Source of the DNA: Mariprofundus ferrinatatus
GTDB taxonomy: Bacteria > Pseudomonadota > Zetaproteobacteria > Mariprofundales > Mariprofundaceae
DNA: 64,000 bases
Assembly (NCBI RefSeq): GCF_002795825.1
Contig: NZ_CP018800.1
Coordinates: 2,106,001 to 2,170,000, forward strand
Direction of reading: 5' to 3'
The notes beneath the pieces were generated by a model that was not told the DNA's origin, did no database searches, and was given only the letters and a program-made list of their open reading frames with translations. This document shows, piece by piece, positions 8,977 to 17,494 of this stretch. The first letter of the stretch is position 1, and every line of letters begins with the position of its first letter. A program made the position numbers and the translations under genes.

Positions 8977-9388
8977 GTTCGCCTCTGATGCGCTCCACTA
9001 TGGCATGCTTCTGGATCTGCTGCTCATCACAGCTGTCGCAGGCTTATGGCTGGCCTGGTGGCGAAACCTGAATCGACTAAAAAAAACCGAGAGCCTTCTG
9101 GTCGAAAGCATTCAACAGCTGGATCATGCATCCTCGCAGTTACAGCAGGCAATGGCTCACATCCGGGAATTTGAAAAAGAGAAGCGTTCTGAAAAAGAGG
9201 TTCGATCAAACAGGCAGCCGAGGAGCATCCCGACCCCAACTGCCAACCAGTCAGGTGATACCCTCCTCGTGCGCACACTTCTCCTGCAGCGTGAAGGAAA
9301 GTCAGATGAAGATATTGCGGGCTCGCTGAACATTCCGATAGATCAGGTTCGCCTGATGCTTAAGATGCATTCGACAAGGGGTAGTTAA
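8969..9388 (+). CDS. membrane-anchored DUF2802-like protein of flagellar operons
   Basis: About 139 residues from the ATG at 8969 (MAEFASDALHY). One membrane segment (about residues 12-32, LLDLLLITAVAGLWLAWW) is followed by a coiled-coil-prone stretch. The C-terminal helix-turn-helix-like region (EDIAGSLNIPIDQVRLMLKM) resembles DUF2802 proteins encoded after fliA and the chemotaxis genes in Pseudomonas-type operons. Function is unknown. The start is supported by a purine-rich AGGGGGG, although it sits about 13 bases upstream. Confidence 0.68.
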   Translation: MAEFASDALHYGMLLDLLLITAVAGLWLAWWRNLNRLKKTESLLVESIQQLDHASSQLQQAMAHIREFEKEKRSEKEVRSNRQPRSIPTPTANQSGDTLLVRTLLLQREGKSDEDIAGSLNIPIDQVRLMLKMHSTRGS

Positions 9389-9391
9389 CGG

Positions 9392-10120
9392 ATGTATTCC
9401 ATTATCATTCCACAGCTACTCAGCTTGCCGGAGACAGGTGCCACCAAGCAGGCAAACCAGCGACTTCCCTGGACAAATGGCAGCCTGATGGCTGCAAAGC
9501 TGAGTCCAACGGAGACTGCGGGTGTAGCCCAGCTTGTAGTCGGCGGCTACCGACTGACCGCGAAAGTTCCACCATCCACTCCGATGGGGGATATCTGGCT
9601 TCAGCTGATCAACCGTGACATGCCGGCACAACTGCGCCTGCTGAACAACGCCCAGGCTGAAACAGTGCTCACTAGAATGCTGCAGAAGTCAGCAGCCAGC
9701 TCGTCTGAACCCCAGCTATCAAAACAGACCTCCGAGCAGAGCTGGGGAAAACTGGATACCGGATCGCTGCCATTTAATGCAGAGGTTTCAGCGCATGGCC
9801 AGCATCTGACCATTCAGGATCGCGAACATAAGCACCGTGATGTGCTGCTGAGCAGTACGATTGAAGGCGATCAGTTCTCCCTGCTTGGACGTGTTGACCT
9901 TGAGCAGATTGGCCCTGTGGCATTCAATCTCCATGGTGGTGAAGCGTGTGACTGGTCATTGAAGCTCTTTTCCACCAATCCCCAGCTGCTCTCCTACCTG
10001 CGGGCCCATTTCAACATATGGCTGCAAGGGGAGCAGGAGAAGCATACAAAGCTGGATGGCGAGGTGCTCTACGGCATGCCGGAAAGCATGACAGCGCTTG
10101 CAGGTGGAGTTCAGGGATGA
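9392..10120 (+). CDS. putative FliK-related hook-length control protein
   Basis: A 242-residue soluble protein. The C-terminal third (from about residue 165: GRVDLEQIGPVAFNLHGG, then SLKLFSTNPQLLSYLRAHF) resembles the FliK C-terminal domain, which contacts FlhB to end hook growth. The N-terminal two thirds have no recognisable domain. It overlaps by 4 bases (ATGA) the following gene, a separate FlhB-like C-domain, which fits a FliK/FlhB partner pair. The similarity is weak, so treat the name as tentative. Confidence 0.45.
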   Translation: MYSIIIPQLLSLPETGATKQANQRLPWTNGSLMAAKLSPTETAGVAQLVVGGYRLTAKVPPSTPMGDIWLQLINRDMPAQLRLLNNAQAETVLTRMLQKSAASSSEPQLSKQTSEQSWGKLDTGSLPFNAEVSAHGQHLTIQDREHKHRDVLLSSTIEGDQFSLLGRVDLEQIGPVAFNLHGGEACDWSLKLFSTNPQLLSYLRAHFNIWLQGEQEKHTKLDGEVLYGMPESMTALAGGVQG

Positions 10121-10395
10121 GTGAACGGGAAGTGGCTATTGCCCTGGGTTACGACTCCGAGCTTGGCGATGCACCCAAGGTTCTGGCCGCCGGATATGGC
10201 CATATTGCCAGGCAGATTATGGCCATCGCCAGCAAGGAGGGCATACATATTCATCAGGACGATAACCTGGCCCAGATTCTCGCCCAGGTTCCAGTTGGAT
10301 ATGAAATACCGGAAACCGCCTATCAATTGGTCGCGGAAATTCTTGCCTTTCTTTACCAGACTGACCGGGCATTGAAGGAAAAGATTTCCAAGTAA
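10117..10395 (+). CDS. fhlB: FlhB C-terminal-domain homologue (FhlB type)
   Basis: The 92-residue protein aligns with the cytoplasmic domain of FlhB (ALGYDSELGDAPKVLAAGYGHIA, then VPVGYEIPETAYQLVAEILAFLY), but has no membrane part and lacks the NPTH cleavage motif. Such proteins accompany full-length FlhB in many polarly flagellated bacteria and can partly replace its cleaved C-fragment. The ATG overlaps the stop of the FliK-like gene, so the two are translationally coupled. It is the last gene of the fliQ operon. Confidence 0.85.
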   Translation: MSEREVAIALGYDSELGDAPKVLAAGYGHIARQIMAIASKEGIHIHQDDNLAQILAQVPVGYEIPETAYQLVAEILAFLYQTDRALKEKISK

Positions 10396-10484
10396 AGCGG
10401 AAAAAAATGCCGTTTGCACGACCTCATACTCAAGTGGCGATCGCAAACCCCATGTAAACAGGCCATTTCCGGGCAATACGACTT

Positions 10485-10500
10485 TGGCATGAGAGATGCG
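10485..10500 (+). promoter_or_regulatory. sigma-54 promoter for the flgF operon
   Basis: TGGCATGAGAGATGCG has the GG and GC doublets at the correct 10-base spacing and TGGCA-G in the -24 half. The -12 half is ATGCG instead of TTGCW. The start would fall near 10511, giving a leader of about 25 bases that contains AAAGGAG before the flgF ATG. The rest of the 10396-10535 gap shows nothing else. Confidence 0.6.
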
Positions 10501-10535
10501 TAAGGAACAAGAGTTCGCAATTGAAAGGAGATAAG

Positions 10536-11273
10536 ATGCAATCAGGTTTTTATTTGTCCGGTGTCGCCAGTCAGATGACTCAGCAGAAGCTTAATGACAT
10601 CAACCATAATCTGGCCAATGTGAACACGATTGGTTTCATGGCCAGCCGTTCGTCATTTTCCTCAACGCTGGCAGATCAGATTAACGGCCAAACAGTTGCA
10701 TCCCCAACCTCATATTCCAGTTATAACAACTCATTTGTTGACATGAAAGAGGGCAATATCAGAGCGACCGGCAATGACCTCGACTTTGCCATTCAGGGAA
10801 ACGCCTTCTTCAAGGTTCGCCTCGATAACGGAGAGGCTGCCTATACCAGAGCCGGAAACTTTAAGCTGGGTGCCAATGGCGGCCTGCTTACCCAGAGCGG
10901 ACAGCCGGTACTGGATCAGGGTGGTGCTGAAATTGTTTTGCCGGCAGGGAAGGTTACTGCCAGCCAGGATGGCACCCTCTCTGTGGATAATAATCCGGTA
11001 ACCCGATTCGGCATGGTAACCATTATGGATGCATCACTGCTGGACAGGCATGGCAACACACTGATGACAACCCCCGTAGAGAACACCGCGCCAGCTGAAG
11101 AGGGCGTGACTGTCCGTCAGGGCTCCGTGGAAGGGTCGAACGTCAACTCTATTCTTGCCATGACAGAAATGGTTGCCACCACACGCAGTTTTGAAGCAAC
11201 AATGAAAATAATCGAACAATACAATCAACAGACAAGCCAGCTCAATGACCGGGTTGGAATGGTCCAGGGTTAA
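10536..11273 (+). CDS. flgF: flagellar proximal rod protein FlgF
   Basis: The 245-residue product carries the N-terminal rod-family motif ([16 protein letters not shown]), the central [14 protein letters not shown] region and a C-terminal helix ending in the conserved [15 protein letters not shown]. It is a rod component exported through the type III gate. I use the ATG at 10536, eight bases after AAAGGAG; an in-frame TTG 15 bases upstream lies on top of that ribosome site. It heads the rod/ring operon. Confidence 0.95.
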   Translation: MQSGFYLSGVASQMTQQKLNDINHNLANVNTIGFMASRSSFSSTLADQINGQTVASPTSYSSYNNSFVDMKEGNIRATGNDLDFAIQGNAFFKVRLDNGEAAYTRAGNFKLGANGGLLTQSGQPVLDQGGAEIVLPAGKVTASQDGTLSVDNNPVTRFGMVTIMDASLLDRHGNTLMTTPVENTAPAEEGVTVRQGSVEGSNVNSILAMTEMVATTRSFEATMKIIEQYNQQTSQLNDRVGMVQG

Positions 11274-11286
11274 CAGGAGAAAATAT

Positions 11287-12075
11287 ATGATGCGCGCTTT
11301 ATGGACTGCCGCCACAGGCATGTCGGCACAAAACCTTAACGTAGATGTGATTGCCAACAATCTTGCGAACGTCAACACGACCGGATTCAAGCGTGGGCGG
11401 GCAAATTTCCAGGACCTGATGTACCAGCAGATCAAGTCCCCTGGCGCCGATGCCAGCTCAGCTGGCACACAGGTTCCCACTGGTATTCAGGTGGGACTCG
11501 GTGTTAAAGCGGCGGGTGTGGAAAACATCTTCCTGGAAGGGAGCCTGAAACCCACCGGCAACCCCCTGGATTTTGCCATTGAAGGACGGGGGTTCTTCCA
11601 GATTCAGATGCCAGACGGCGAGCTTGCGTATACACGGGCAGGCGCTTTCAGCCTCGACAGCCAGGGTCAGATTGTTACATCCGACGGCAATATTCTACAG
11701 CCAGCCATCAACATCCCGGCCGATGCCGTATCCATCAGCGTGGGTGCGGATGGAACCGTTTCAGTGCTTCAGCCGGGTGGCGTCAGCTCAGTGCTGGGAC
11801 AGATTCAGCTGGCTGATTTCAGCAATCCTGCAGGCCTTGAGCTGCTTGGAAGCTCCCTCTACAGGCCCAGTAACTCCTCCGGAGAGGCGATCCTCGGCAC
11901 ACCGGGCAGCAACGGCATTGGCAGCATCGGCCAGAACATGCTGGAGATGTCCAACGTCAACATCGTAGAGGAGATGGTAAACCTGATCGCAGGACAGCGC
12001 GCCTACGAAATGAATTCAAAGGCCATCAAGGCCTCTGATGAAATGCTGCATACAGCCAACAACATCCGGGCATAA
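11287..12075 (+). CDS. flgG: flagellar distal rod protein FlgG
   Basis: The 262-residue protein is typical FlgG in length and sequence: [15 protein letters not shown], then [20 protein letters not shown] at the N-terminus, [15 protein letters not shown] in the middle, and [19 protein letters not shown] near the C-terminus. The start ATG at 11287 lies seven bases after AGGAG. An upstream in-frame ATG at 11245 is inside flgF and is not needed. FlgG forms the distal rod that crosses the P- and L-rings. Confidence 0.97.
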   Translation: MMRALWTAATGMSAQNLNVDVIANNLANVNTTGFKRGRANFQDLMYQQIKSPGADASSAGTQVPTGIQVGLGVKAAGVENIFLEGSLKPTGNPLDFAIEGRGFFQIQMPDGELAYTRAGAFSLDSQGQIVTSDGNILQPAINIPADAVSISVGADGTVSVLQPGGVSSVLGQIQLADFSNPAGLELLGSSLYRPSNSSGEAILGTPGSNGIGSIGQNMLEMSNVNIVEEMVNLIAGQRAYEMNSKAIKASDEMLHTANNIRA

Positions 12076-12077
12076 CC

Positions 12078-12767
12078 ATGCTGCGTAACGCTCTGTCCGC
12101 CCTTTTTCTCCTGTTTATGCTTCCTGCGGTTGCAGGTGCCGGACCGGACAGTGCCATGCAGGACTCCATCAGGAACTATTTTGCCCAGGGGGTGTTTCTG
12201 AAAGGAGCCAGAGCAGAACTGGTTGAAGTTTTGCACTGGCCTGATGCGACAGGAGAGCTGCGCTGGCGCATGCCGGAGCACAAAAACCATCCCGACCGCA
12301 TCTCCCTGATCGCAGAACAGGGGCACGGACAATCCCTGAAACGCTGGTATGTGCCGGTACGCCTGAACTGGTGGACGAAAACAGTTATCGCCAAAAAAGA
12401 TCTGCCTGTACGCACCAGACTATCAGCAGAGATGCTCGATATCGCCCGCACCAATATTGCCGGTCACTCCGGTTCATGGTGGAATAAATATGAGGGCCTG
12501 ACCGGCACAATGCTGACCCGCCCGCTGAAGGCTGGCGATGCCATCTACGCATCTTATGTGCGCCGCCCCAAGCTGATCAGCCGAGGCGATCAGGTCACCA
12601 TGATTGCCAGCTACGGTGATCTCAAAGTGACCGCAGTCGGTAAGGCCCTGCGATCTGCCGGAATGGGAGACCGCGTATCGATACGAAACCTTAAAAGCAA
12701 ACAGGTTGTTCAGGGCGTGGTCGTCAGCGCCTCCACAGTCCAAGTTATTACCGGAGAAACACTATGA
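12078..12767 (+). CDS. flgA: P-ring assembly chaperone FlgA
   Basis: A 229-residue exported protein with a signal peptide (MLRNALSALFLLFMLPAVAGAG, probable cleavage near residue 21). The SAF-domain region follows (VIAKKDLPVRTRLSAEML), then MLTRPLKAGDAI and a C-terminal VVVSASTVQVI strand typical of FlgA. It works in the periplasm to promote FlgI polymerisation. It follows flgG by 2 bases and overlaps flgH (ATGA), which places it beside its substrate's operon genes. Confidence 0.92.
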   Translation: MLRNALSALFLLFMLPAVAGAGPDSAMQDSIRNYFAQGVFLKGARAELVEVLHWPDATGELRWRMPEHKNHPDRISLIAEQGHGQSLKRWYVPVRLNWWTKTVIAKKDLPVRTRLSAEMLDIARTNIAGHSGSWWNKYEGLTGTMLTRPLKAGDAIYASYVRRPKLISRGDQVTMIASYGDLKVTAVGKALRSAGMGDRVSIRNLKSKQVVQGVVVSASTVQVITGETL

Positions 12768-13471
12768 AACTGATATGGATAATAGGATTGCTCGCGCTCC
12801 TTTCCGGCTGCATGCCTTCGGCAAGGTCTGTGACCACCGATGTCAATAAAGATAAAGTCGAAGCTGCGCTGCAGGCTCCCCTGCCCGACCCGTCAAAAAC
12901 CGGATCCCTATGGACAGGAAGCAGCCCGCTGCTGTTTACCGATGCCAAGGCGCACAGTGTCGGCGACCTCGTCACCGTACTCGTGCTCGAGCAGGCATCC
13001 GCCACCCGCAACCTCGGCACCAAGAAGAGTAAGAAATCGAGCCGGAAAACCGATCTCAATGCTGCATTCGGTGTTCTCGATGGCATCAATGCCGTCATTG
13101 CCAAAAACAGGGCATTAACCCCTCTGGATCCGAAAATCGGTATGGACATCAGTGATGCATCAAGTTTCGATGGCAGCGGTTCAACAAACAACTCGGATAC
13201 ACTTACCGCAAGCGTCACCGCCGTGGTCACCAAGGTCTATCCGAATGGCAATCTGGAGATTACCGGCCGCAGGCAGGTCTCCATCAACCACCAGCCTCAG
13301 GCCCTTGTCTTTACAGGGATTATTCGCCCCAGCGACATCAGTTCAGACAACACCATCGCCTCCGCCAAGGTGGCCCAGGCCATGGTCAGCTATGGCAGTG
13401 GCGGCGAACTTGCTGAAGTGGCACATCAGGGATGGCTCGCGCGCACACTTAATGAAGTATGGCCGTTCTAA
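12764..13471 (+). CDS. flgH: flagellar L-ring lipoprotein FlgH
   Basis: The 235-residue product has a lipoprotein signal with lipobox LLSGC (Cys at residue 16), the family's HSVGDLVTVLVLEQASA stretch, and the C-terminal GIIRPSDISSDNTIASAKVAQAMVSYGSGGELAE. FlgH forms the outer-membrane L-ring, which confirms a diderm cell envelope. Its ATG overlaps the flgA stop. Confidence 0.96.
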   Translation: MKLIWIIGLLALLSGCMPSARSVTTDVNKDKVEAALQAPLPDPSKTGSLWTGSSPLLFTDAKAHSVGDLVTVLVLEQASATRNLGTKKSKKSSRKTDLNAAFGVLDGINAVIAKNRALTPLDPKIGMDISDASSFDGSGSTNNSDTLTASVTAVVTKVYPNGNLEITGRRQVSINHQPQALVFTGIIRPSDISSDNTIASAKVAQAMVSYGSGGELAEVAHQGWLARTLNEVWPF

Positions 13472-13483
13472 AGGAGTATGAGT

Positions 13484-14638
13484 ATGCATCGGGACCATAA
13501 CGACCAAGCGACAATCGCAGAAGCCGGCGGCAAACTGACCACTGCACTGTTCATGATTACAGCGCTGCTGGTTGGCTTCTTAGCATCCTCTACTGCATAC
13601 GCAGAGCGCATTAAAGACCTGGCTACAGTACAGGGAGTGCGCAGCAATGAACTGATCGGCTACGGTCTTGTCGTTGGCCTGAATGGCACAGGCGACTCAT
13701 CCAATTCATCCCCATACACCATCAGTAGTATCAACGCGATGCTGGAACGGTTTGGCATCAACGTCCGCTCAAAAATCGCCACGATGAAGCCGAAAAACAT
13801 TGCCGCCGTGATGATCACGGCAACCCTGCCTCCGTTTGCAAGACCCGGGCAGAAACTGGATGTAACAGTTTCAAGCATGGGCGATTCAAAAAGCCTGCGC
13901 GGCGGCACACTACTTTTAACGCCGCTGCTGGCCGGAAACAATCAGGTTTACGCCGTTGCCCAGGGTGCACTCTCCGTGGGAGGCTTTACAGCTGGTGGCA
14001 ATGCTTCATCAAAAACAGTGGGACACCCGACAGTTGGACGCATTCCAAACGGAGCTAATATCGAAAGGGCTGCTCCAACCACCATGCACTCCGGTCAGGA
14101 GAAGATTACACTGCAGCTGAACAATCCCGATTTCAGCACCATCAAACGTATGCGTGATGCCATCAACAGCAATTTTGGCACCGACATGGCCAGAACCATC
14201 GATGCAGGCACCATCGAAGTATGGAATCCCGAGGCTGATGCCATTGAACTGATTGCCCGGCTGGAACAGATTGAACTGACCACCGACCACCACGCTATCG
14301 TGGTAATGGATGAGCGAACCGGAACCATCGTCATGGGTCAGGAGGTTCGCATCGACACCGTAGCTGTAGCCCACGGCACGATCAGCGTCTCTGTAACCGA
14401 ATCCCCGCAGGTTTCACAACCCAATGCATTTGCAGGTGGAGAGACCCAGACAGTTGACCGCACGGATGTTCAGGTCGATGAAGAGGAGGCCCAGCTTGTC
14501 GTGCTGCCACGACAGGTCTCGCTAAGCACACTGGTTGCCGCCTTGAACGCCGTCGGTGCCACCCCTAGCGATCTTATCGCTGTACTGCAGGCGATCAAAG
14601 CGGCAGGGGCACTGCATGCAGAGTTGAGGGTGATATGA
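13484..14638 (+). CDS. flgI: flagellar P-ring protein FlgI
   Basis: About 384 residues, close to the usual FlgI length. A long N-terminus precedes a signal peptide ending ASSTAYA; the mature protein begins ERIKDLATVQGVRSNELIGYG. Conserved stretches include GLNGTGDS and the C-terminal SDLIAVLQAIKAAGALHAEL. Two ATGs compete: 13478 is one base from AAGGAG and 13484 is seven bases from it, so I prefer 13484. FlgI forms the ring around the rod in the peptidoglycan layer with help from FlgA. Confidence 0.96.
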   Translation: MHRDHNDQATIAEAGGKLTTALFMITALLVGFLASSTAYAERIKDLATVQGVRSNELIGYGLVVGLNGTGDSSNSSPYTISSINAMLERFGINVRSKIATMKPKNIAAVMITATLPPFARPGQKLDVTVSSMGDSKSLRGGTLLLTPLLAGNNQVYAVAQGALSVGGFTAGGNASSKTVGHPTVGRIPNGANIERAAPTTMHSGQEKITLQLNNPDFSTIKRMRDAINSNFGTDMARTIDAGTIEVWNPEADAIELIARLEQIELTTDHHAIVVMDERTGTIVMGQEVRIDTVAVAHGTISVSVTESPQVSQPNAFAGGETQTVDRTDVQVDEEEAQLVVLPRQVSLSTLVAALNAVGATPSDLIAVLQAIKAAGALHAELRVI

Positions 14639-15036
14639 GTGACATGACGCTCTCCTCCGCCAGACTGGCCATGGCTCAGAATGCCCTGCAGGAGCATCCG
14701 CAGGTCGGCAGTGCCAAGAAAGCTGGTCAACCGGCAGGTCACGAAAAAGACCCCGCGCTTTGGGAGGTCAGCCTGAAATTTGAAGCCATGCTGATGCAGC
14801 AGATGATGTCAGCCATGCGCAAGACGGTACCGCAGGATGGCGTCTTATCAGCCGGCTTCGCCAATGACATCTACACTTCCATGTTTGATCAGGCCATTAC
14901 AGAGACCAGCAGTAAAAGTGGCAGCATGGGGATTGCTGAAAACATCTATCGGCAGATGAGCAGCAACCAGACTAATGCAAACCCAACATCTGCCGATAGA
15001 GATACAGGTAACATGCCTGCCAGGCCAGAGGAGTAA
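14635..15036 (+). CDS. flgJ: rod-binding protein FlgJ, single-domain form
   Basis: The 133-residue protein has only the FlgJ N-terminal rod-binding domain (SLKFEAMLMQQMMSAMRKTVP, then FANDIYTSMFDQAITE). The C-terminal muramidase domain of enteric FlgJ is absent. Peptidoglycan cutting must therefore come from another protein; the tandem transglycosylase at 19348, in the same gene cluster, is a good candidate. The ATG overlaps the flgI stop (ATGA). Its 3' end carries a probable sigma-28 promoter for flgM. Confidence 0.9.
   Translation: MSDMTLSSARLAMAQNALQEHPQVGSAKKAGQPAGHEKDPALWEVSLKFEAMLMQQMMSAMRKTVPQDGVLSAGFANDIYTSMFDQAITETSSKSGSMGIAENIYRQMSSNQTNANPTSADRDTGNMPARPEE
14973..14999 (+). promoter_or_regulatory. 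sigma-28 promoter for flgM inside the 3' end of flgJ
   Basis: TAATGCAA, an 11-base spacer and GCCGATAG resemble TAAAGTTT-N11-GCCGATAA. The -10 half matches 7 of 8 and the -35 half about 4 of 8. It starts RNA near 15006, shortly before flgM. A sigma-28-dependent flgMN is the rule in many bacteria. Confidence 0.55.
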
Positions 15037-15042
15037 GCGGAT

Positions 15043-15333
15043 ATGGTGCGGATTGATAAACCGACAGGGGTGAAAGCCCCGGCCTCCACAGGTTCAGCAA
15101 ATAAAAAACGTGCATCCAAAGGCAGTTCAACCTCAAAGGGTGGACAGATTCATGTCGGCGATGCATCCGCATTGCGGGAAAAAGCGAAAGTGATGTTATC
15201 CGACATCTCCGACGTTCGCATGGAACGCATCGAGGAGATTCGTGATGCTCTGGAAAGTGGCAGCTATCAGGTGAATGAGAAAGAAATTGCCGTGCAGATT
15301 GTAACCAACGCCCTGGGAGAAAAGCCATGGTAA
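15043..15333 (+). CDS. flgM: anti-sigma-28 factor FlgM
   Basis: The 96-residue, mostly disordered protein has a lysine/serine-rich N-terminus and the FliA-binding C-terminus (RMERIEEIRDALESGSYQVNEKEIAVQIV). It binds FliA until the hook is complete and is then exported through the flagellum, releasing FliA for flagellin transcription. It begins six bases after the flgJ stop and overlaps flgN. Confidence 0.95.
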   Translation: MVRIDKPTGVKAPASTGSANKKRASKGSSTSKGGQIHVGDASALREKAKVMLSDISDVRMERIEEIRDALESGSYQVNEKEIAVQIVTNALGEKPW

Positions 15334-15776
15334 TGCACCTCCAGACATCAGAAAGGCTGCAAGCTATTCTCAAGGAGATGGACGCCTGTATCGCTGCAAT
15401 CGAGGAGATCATTCCACTGGAAAAGATCGCCATTGATCAACTCAATGGCGAAGCAATTCATCAGCTGACCGAAAACAGGAGAGCACTCTGGCAGGAGCTT
15501 AATGACTGCAAATCTCAGTGCCAGCAGCTGTTCCAGCAGCACGATATGCCGCAGGAGAGTGACCTCAGCCAGCTTATTGATACCTGTCTGGCAGAGGATG
15601 CCACCGACCTTCACAAACAGCGTCAGGAACTGAATGTACGAATCATAAATATCAGCAGGGAGAATGAGCTTAACGCCATTCGCCTCAAGGCCGCAGTTCA
15701 GGCTATTTCCAGCACCCTGCAGGGCCTTGGCCTGCAGAAAGCAAAGACTACGTACAGCCAGGATGGTACGCTGTGA
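15327..15776 (+). CDS. flgN: FlgK/FlgL export chaperone FlgN
   Basis: A 149-residue all-helical protein with the FlgN pattern: N-terminal amphipathic helices around ERLQAILKEMDACIAAIEE and ALWQELNDCKSQCQQLFQQ, and a coiled-coil C-terminus. It holds FlgK and FlgL before export. The ATG at 15327 overlaps flgM; a second ATG six bases on is equally possible. Its stop overlaps the GTG start of flgK (GTGA), matching the chaperone-client relationship. Confidence 0.85.
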   Translation: MVMHLQTSERLQAILKEMDACIAAIEEIIPLEKIAIDQLNGEAIHQLTENRRALWQELNDCKSQCQQLFQQHDMPQESDLSQLIDTCLAEDATDLHKQRQELNVRIINISRENELNAIRLKAAVQAISSTLQGLGLQKAKTTYSQDGTL

Positions 15777-17494
15777 TCGTCCGGACTCTTCAGATCGCAT
15801 CCAAAAGCCTGACAACGCAACAGCAGGCCATGGATACGGTTTCGCAGAATATTGCGAACGTCAATACGGCAGGTTATTCGCGCCAGTCGGCCAACCTTAC
15901 AACCTCCCAGCCCGACCGTATTGGACTGCATAACTTCGGAAACGGCGTTGAACTGGCGAGCATTTCCCGATCCATGGATCCTCTGGTGGCCAATGCCCAG
16001 ATTTCTAACAGCACTCAGTCAGCCTATGCCAATACGATAAGGGATGGATTGACCAGTGTTGAAGCTACATTCGGTAATCTTGGAGCCCCGGGCTTAACCT
16101 CCTCTCTCGACGCATTCTTTACGGCCCAACAGCTGCTTACCAACTCACCTGACGACCCGATCACCCGCACTGATATGGTCGCCAAAGCCACCGACTTTAC
16201 CAACCTGGCTTCCAGCATGCAGCAGCAGCTGGTCTCAAGGCAGCTGAGTGCCGATCAGGAAGTAGCCGTTCAGGTTGACACAGCCAATGCACTGCTTGAT
16301 AAAATTGCTCAACTGAACACACAAATTATCCGCAATGAAGTGGGTGGACAGGTTTCAGGTGCCGCGAACGATCTGAGGGATCAGCGGGATCTTGCGGTCA
16401 TGGAGCTGGCGGCAATTATTCCCGTCCAGAAGGTCGCCACCAAAAACGGCGGACTGATGTTACAGACACCAGGCGGTGATCTTCTTGTCCAGGATGGGCT
16501 GGTGCGCCAGCTGAAAACAGGACCGATTCCCGGCTCATCCTTTAACGAGGTGCAGTTTGCTGACACCGGACTGCCAGCAACAGGTATTGAAAGCGGGGGG
16601 AAAATTGGCGGTCTCGTCACCATCAGGGACACTCAAATTTCCAACTATATCGATGCACTCGATGGCATAGCACGGAACATTATATTCTCCGTCAATCAGC
16701 TGCATGCGAGCGGCACAGGCACAACTGCCGTAACCAGCTACACATCCGGCTTGGCCACTTCCAACTCTGCCGGAGCTGTAAATGCTGCTCCGGAGGTTCC
16801 ATTTGCAGCCAACATTGTGGACGGGTCGTTCACTATACATGTTCTCGATGGCAACCCGCCAACCAACCCTGGTGGTACCGCCATCAACATTACTGCCGGC
16901 ACTACCAGCCTGAATCAGATTGCCGCCGACATATCAGCCGTTGCAGGCGTCACAGCCTCTGTCAACGCAGCCGGTGCCCTGGTCATTGATGGCGGGGCCA
17001 ACCGCATTGTATTTTCAAATGACAGCAGCAACTTCCTGGCCGCCTATGAAATTAACACCTTCTTCCAGGGTGGAGGCGCTGCCGACATCACTGTTGATGC
17101 TGCCATTTTGCGTGATCCAGGACGAATCGCTACCGCTACTGCAGACCCTGCAACTTCCGCTGTAGCAATCACGGATAATAGTGCTGCCATGGGAATGCTG
17201 GCCCTTCGCGACCAGGCCCTGAACGTGGATGGCGACACCCCTTTAAGCCTGACGCAACGCGCCGGCAATCTGGCGGGTCAGTTCGGCCTGGACATTGCCA
17301 CGGCCACTCAGGATAGCGTTTTCCGCGAAGCTCAGGCGACCTCTCTTTCCGCCCAGCGCGAGGCAGTTTCCGGCGTGAATCTGGATGAGGAGATGATCAA
17401 TATGATGATTTTTCAACGTAGTTATGAGGCTTCGGCCAAGGTGATCCAGACTGCCAACCAGATGCTTACTACACTGATGGGAATACTGCGATGA
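15773..17494 (+). CDS. flgK: hook-filament junction protein FlgK
   Basis: The 573-residue product uses a GTG start coupled to flgN. It shows N-terminal D0/D1 (TVSQNIANVNTAGYSRQSAN) and C-terminal SGVNLDEEMINMMIFQRSYEASAKVIQTAN typical of HAP1. A variable insert at about residues 310-440 contains a repeated Ig-like or IN-motif stretch (TTSLNQIAADISAVAGVTAS), probably a surface-exposed D2/D3 domain. FlgK sits between hook and filament with FlgL. Confidence 0.96.
   Translation: MIVRTLQIASKSLTTQQQAMDTVSQNIANVNTAGYSRQSANLTTSQPDRIGLHNFGNGVELASISRSMDPLVANAQISNSTQSAYANTIRDGLTSVEATFGNLGAPGLTSSLDAFFTAQQLLTNSPDDPITRTDMVAKATDFTNLASSMQQQLVSRQLSADQEVAVQVDTANALLDKIAQLNTQIIRNEVGGQVSGAANDLRDQRDLAVMELAAIIPVQKVATKNGGLMLQTPGGDLLVQDGLVRQLKTGPIPGSSFNEVQFADTGLPATGIESGGKIGGLVTIRDTQISNYIDALDGIARNIIFSVNQLHASGTGTTAVTSYTSGLATSNSAGAVNAAPEVPFAANIVDGSFTIHVLDGNPPTNPGGTAINITAGTTSLNQIAADISAVAGVTASVNAAGALVIDGGANRIVFSNDSSNFLAAYEINTFFQGGGAADITVDAAILRDPGRIATATADPATSAVAITDNSAAMGMLALRDQALNVDGDTPLSLTQRAGNLAGQFGLDIATATQDSVFREAQATSLSAQREAVSGVNLDEEMINMMIFQRSYEASAKVIQTANQMLTTLMGILR

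Noticed and set aside
14946-14955. Minus-strand GCCGATAG in flgJ as a sigma-28 -10 element
   Set aside because: No -35 half lies 11 bases upstream and it points away from any suitable gene.
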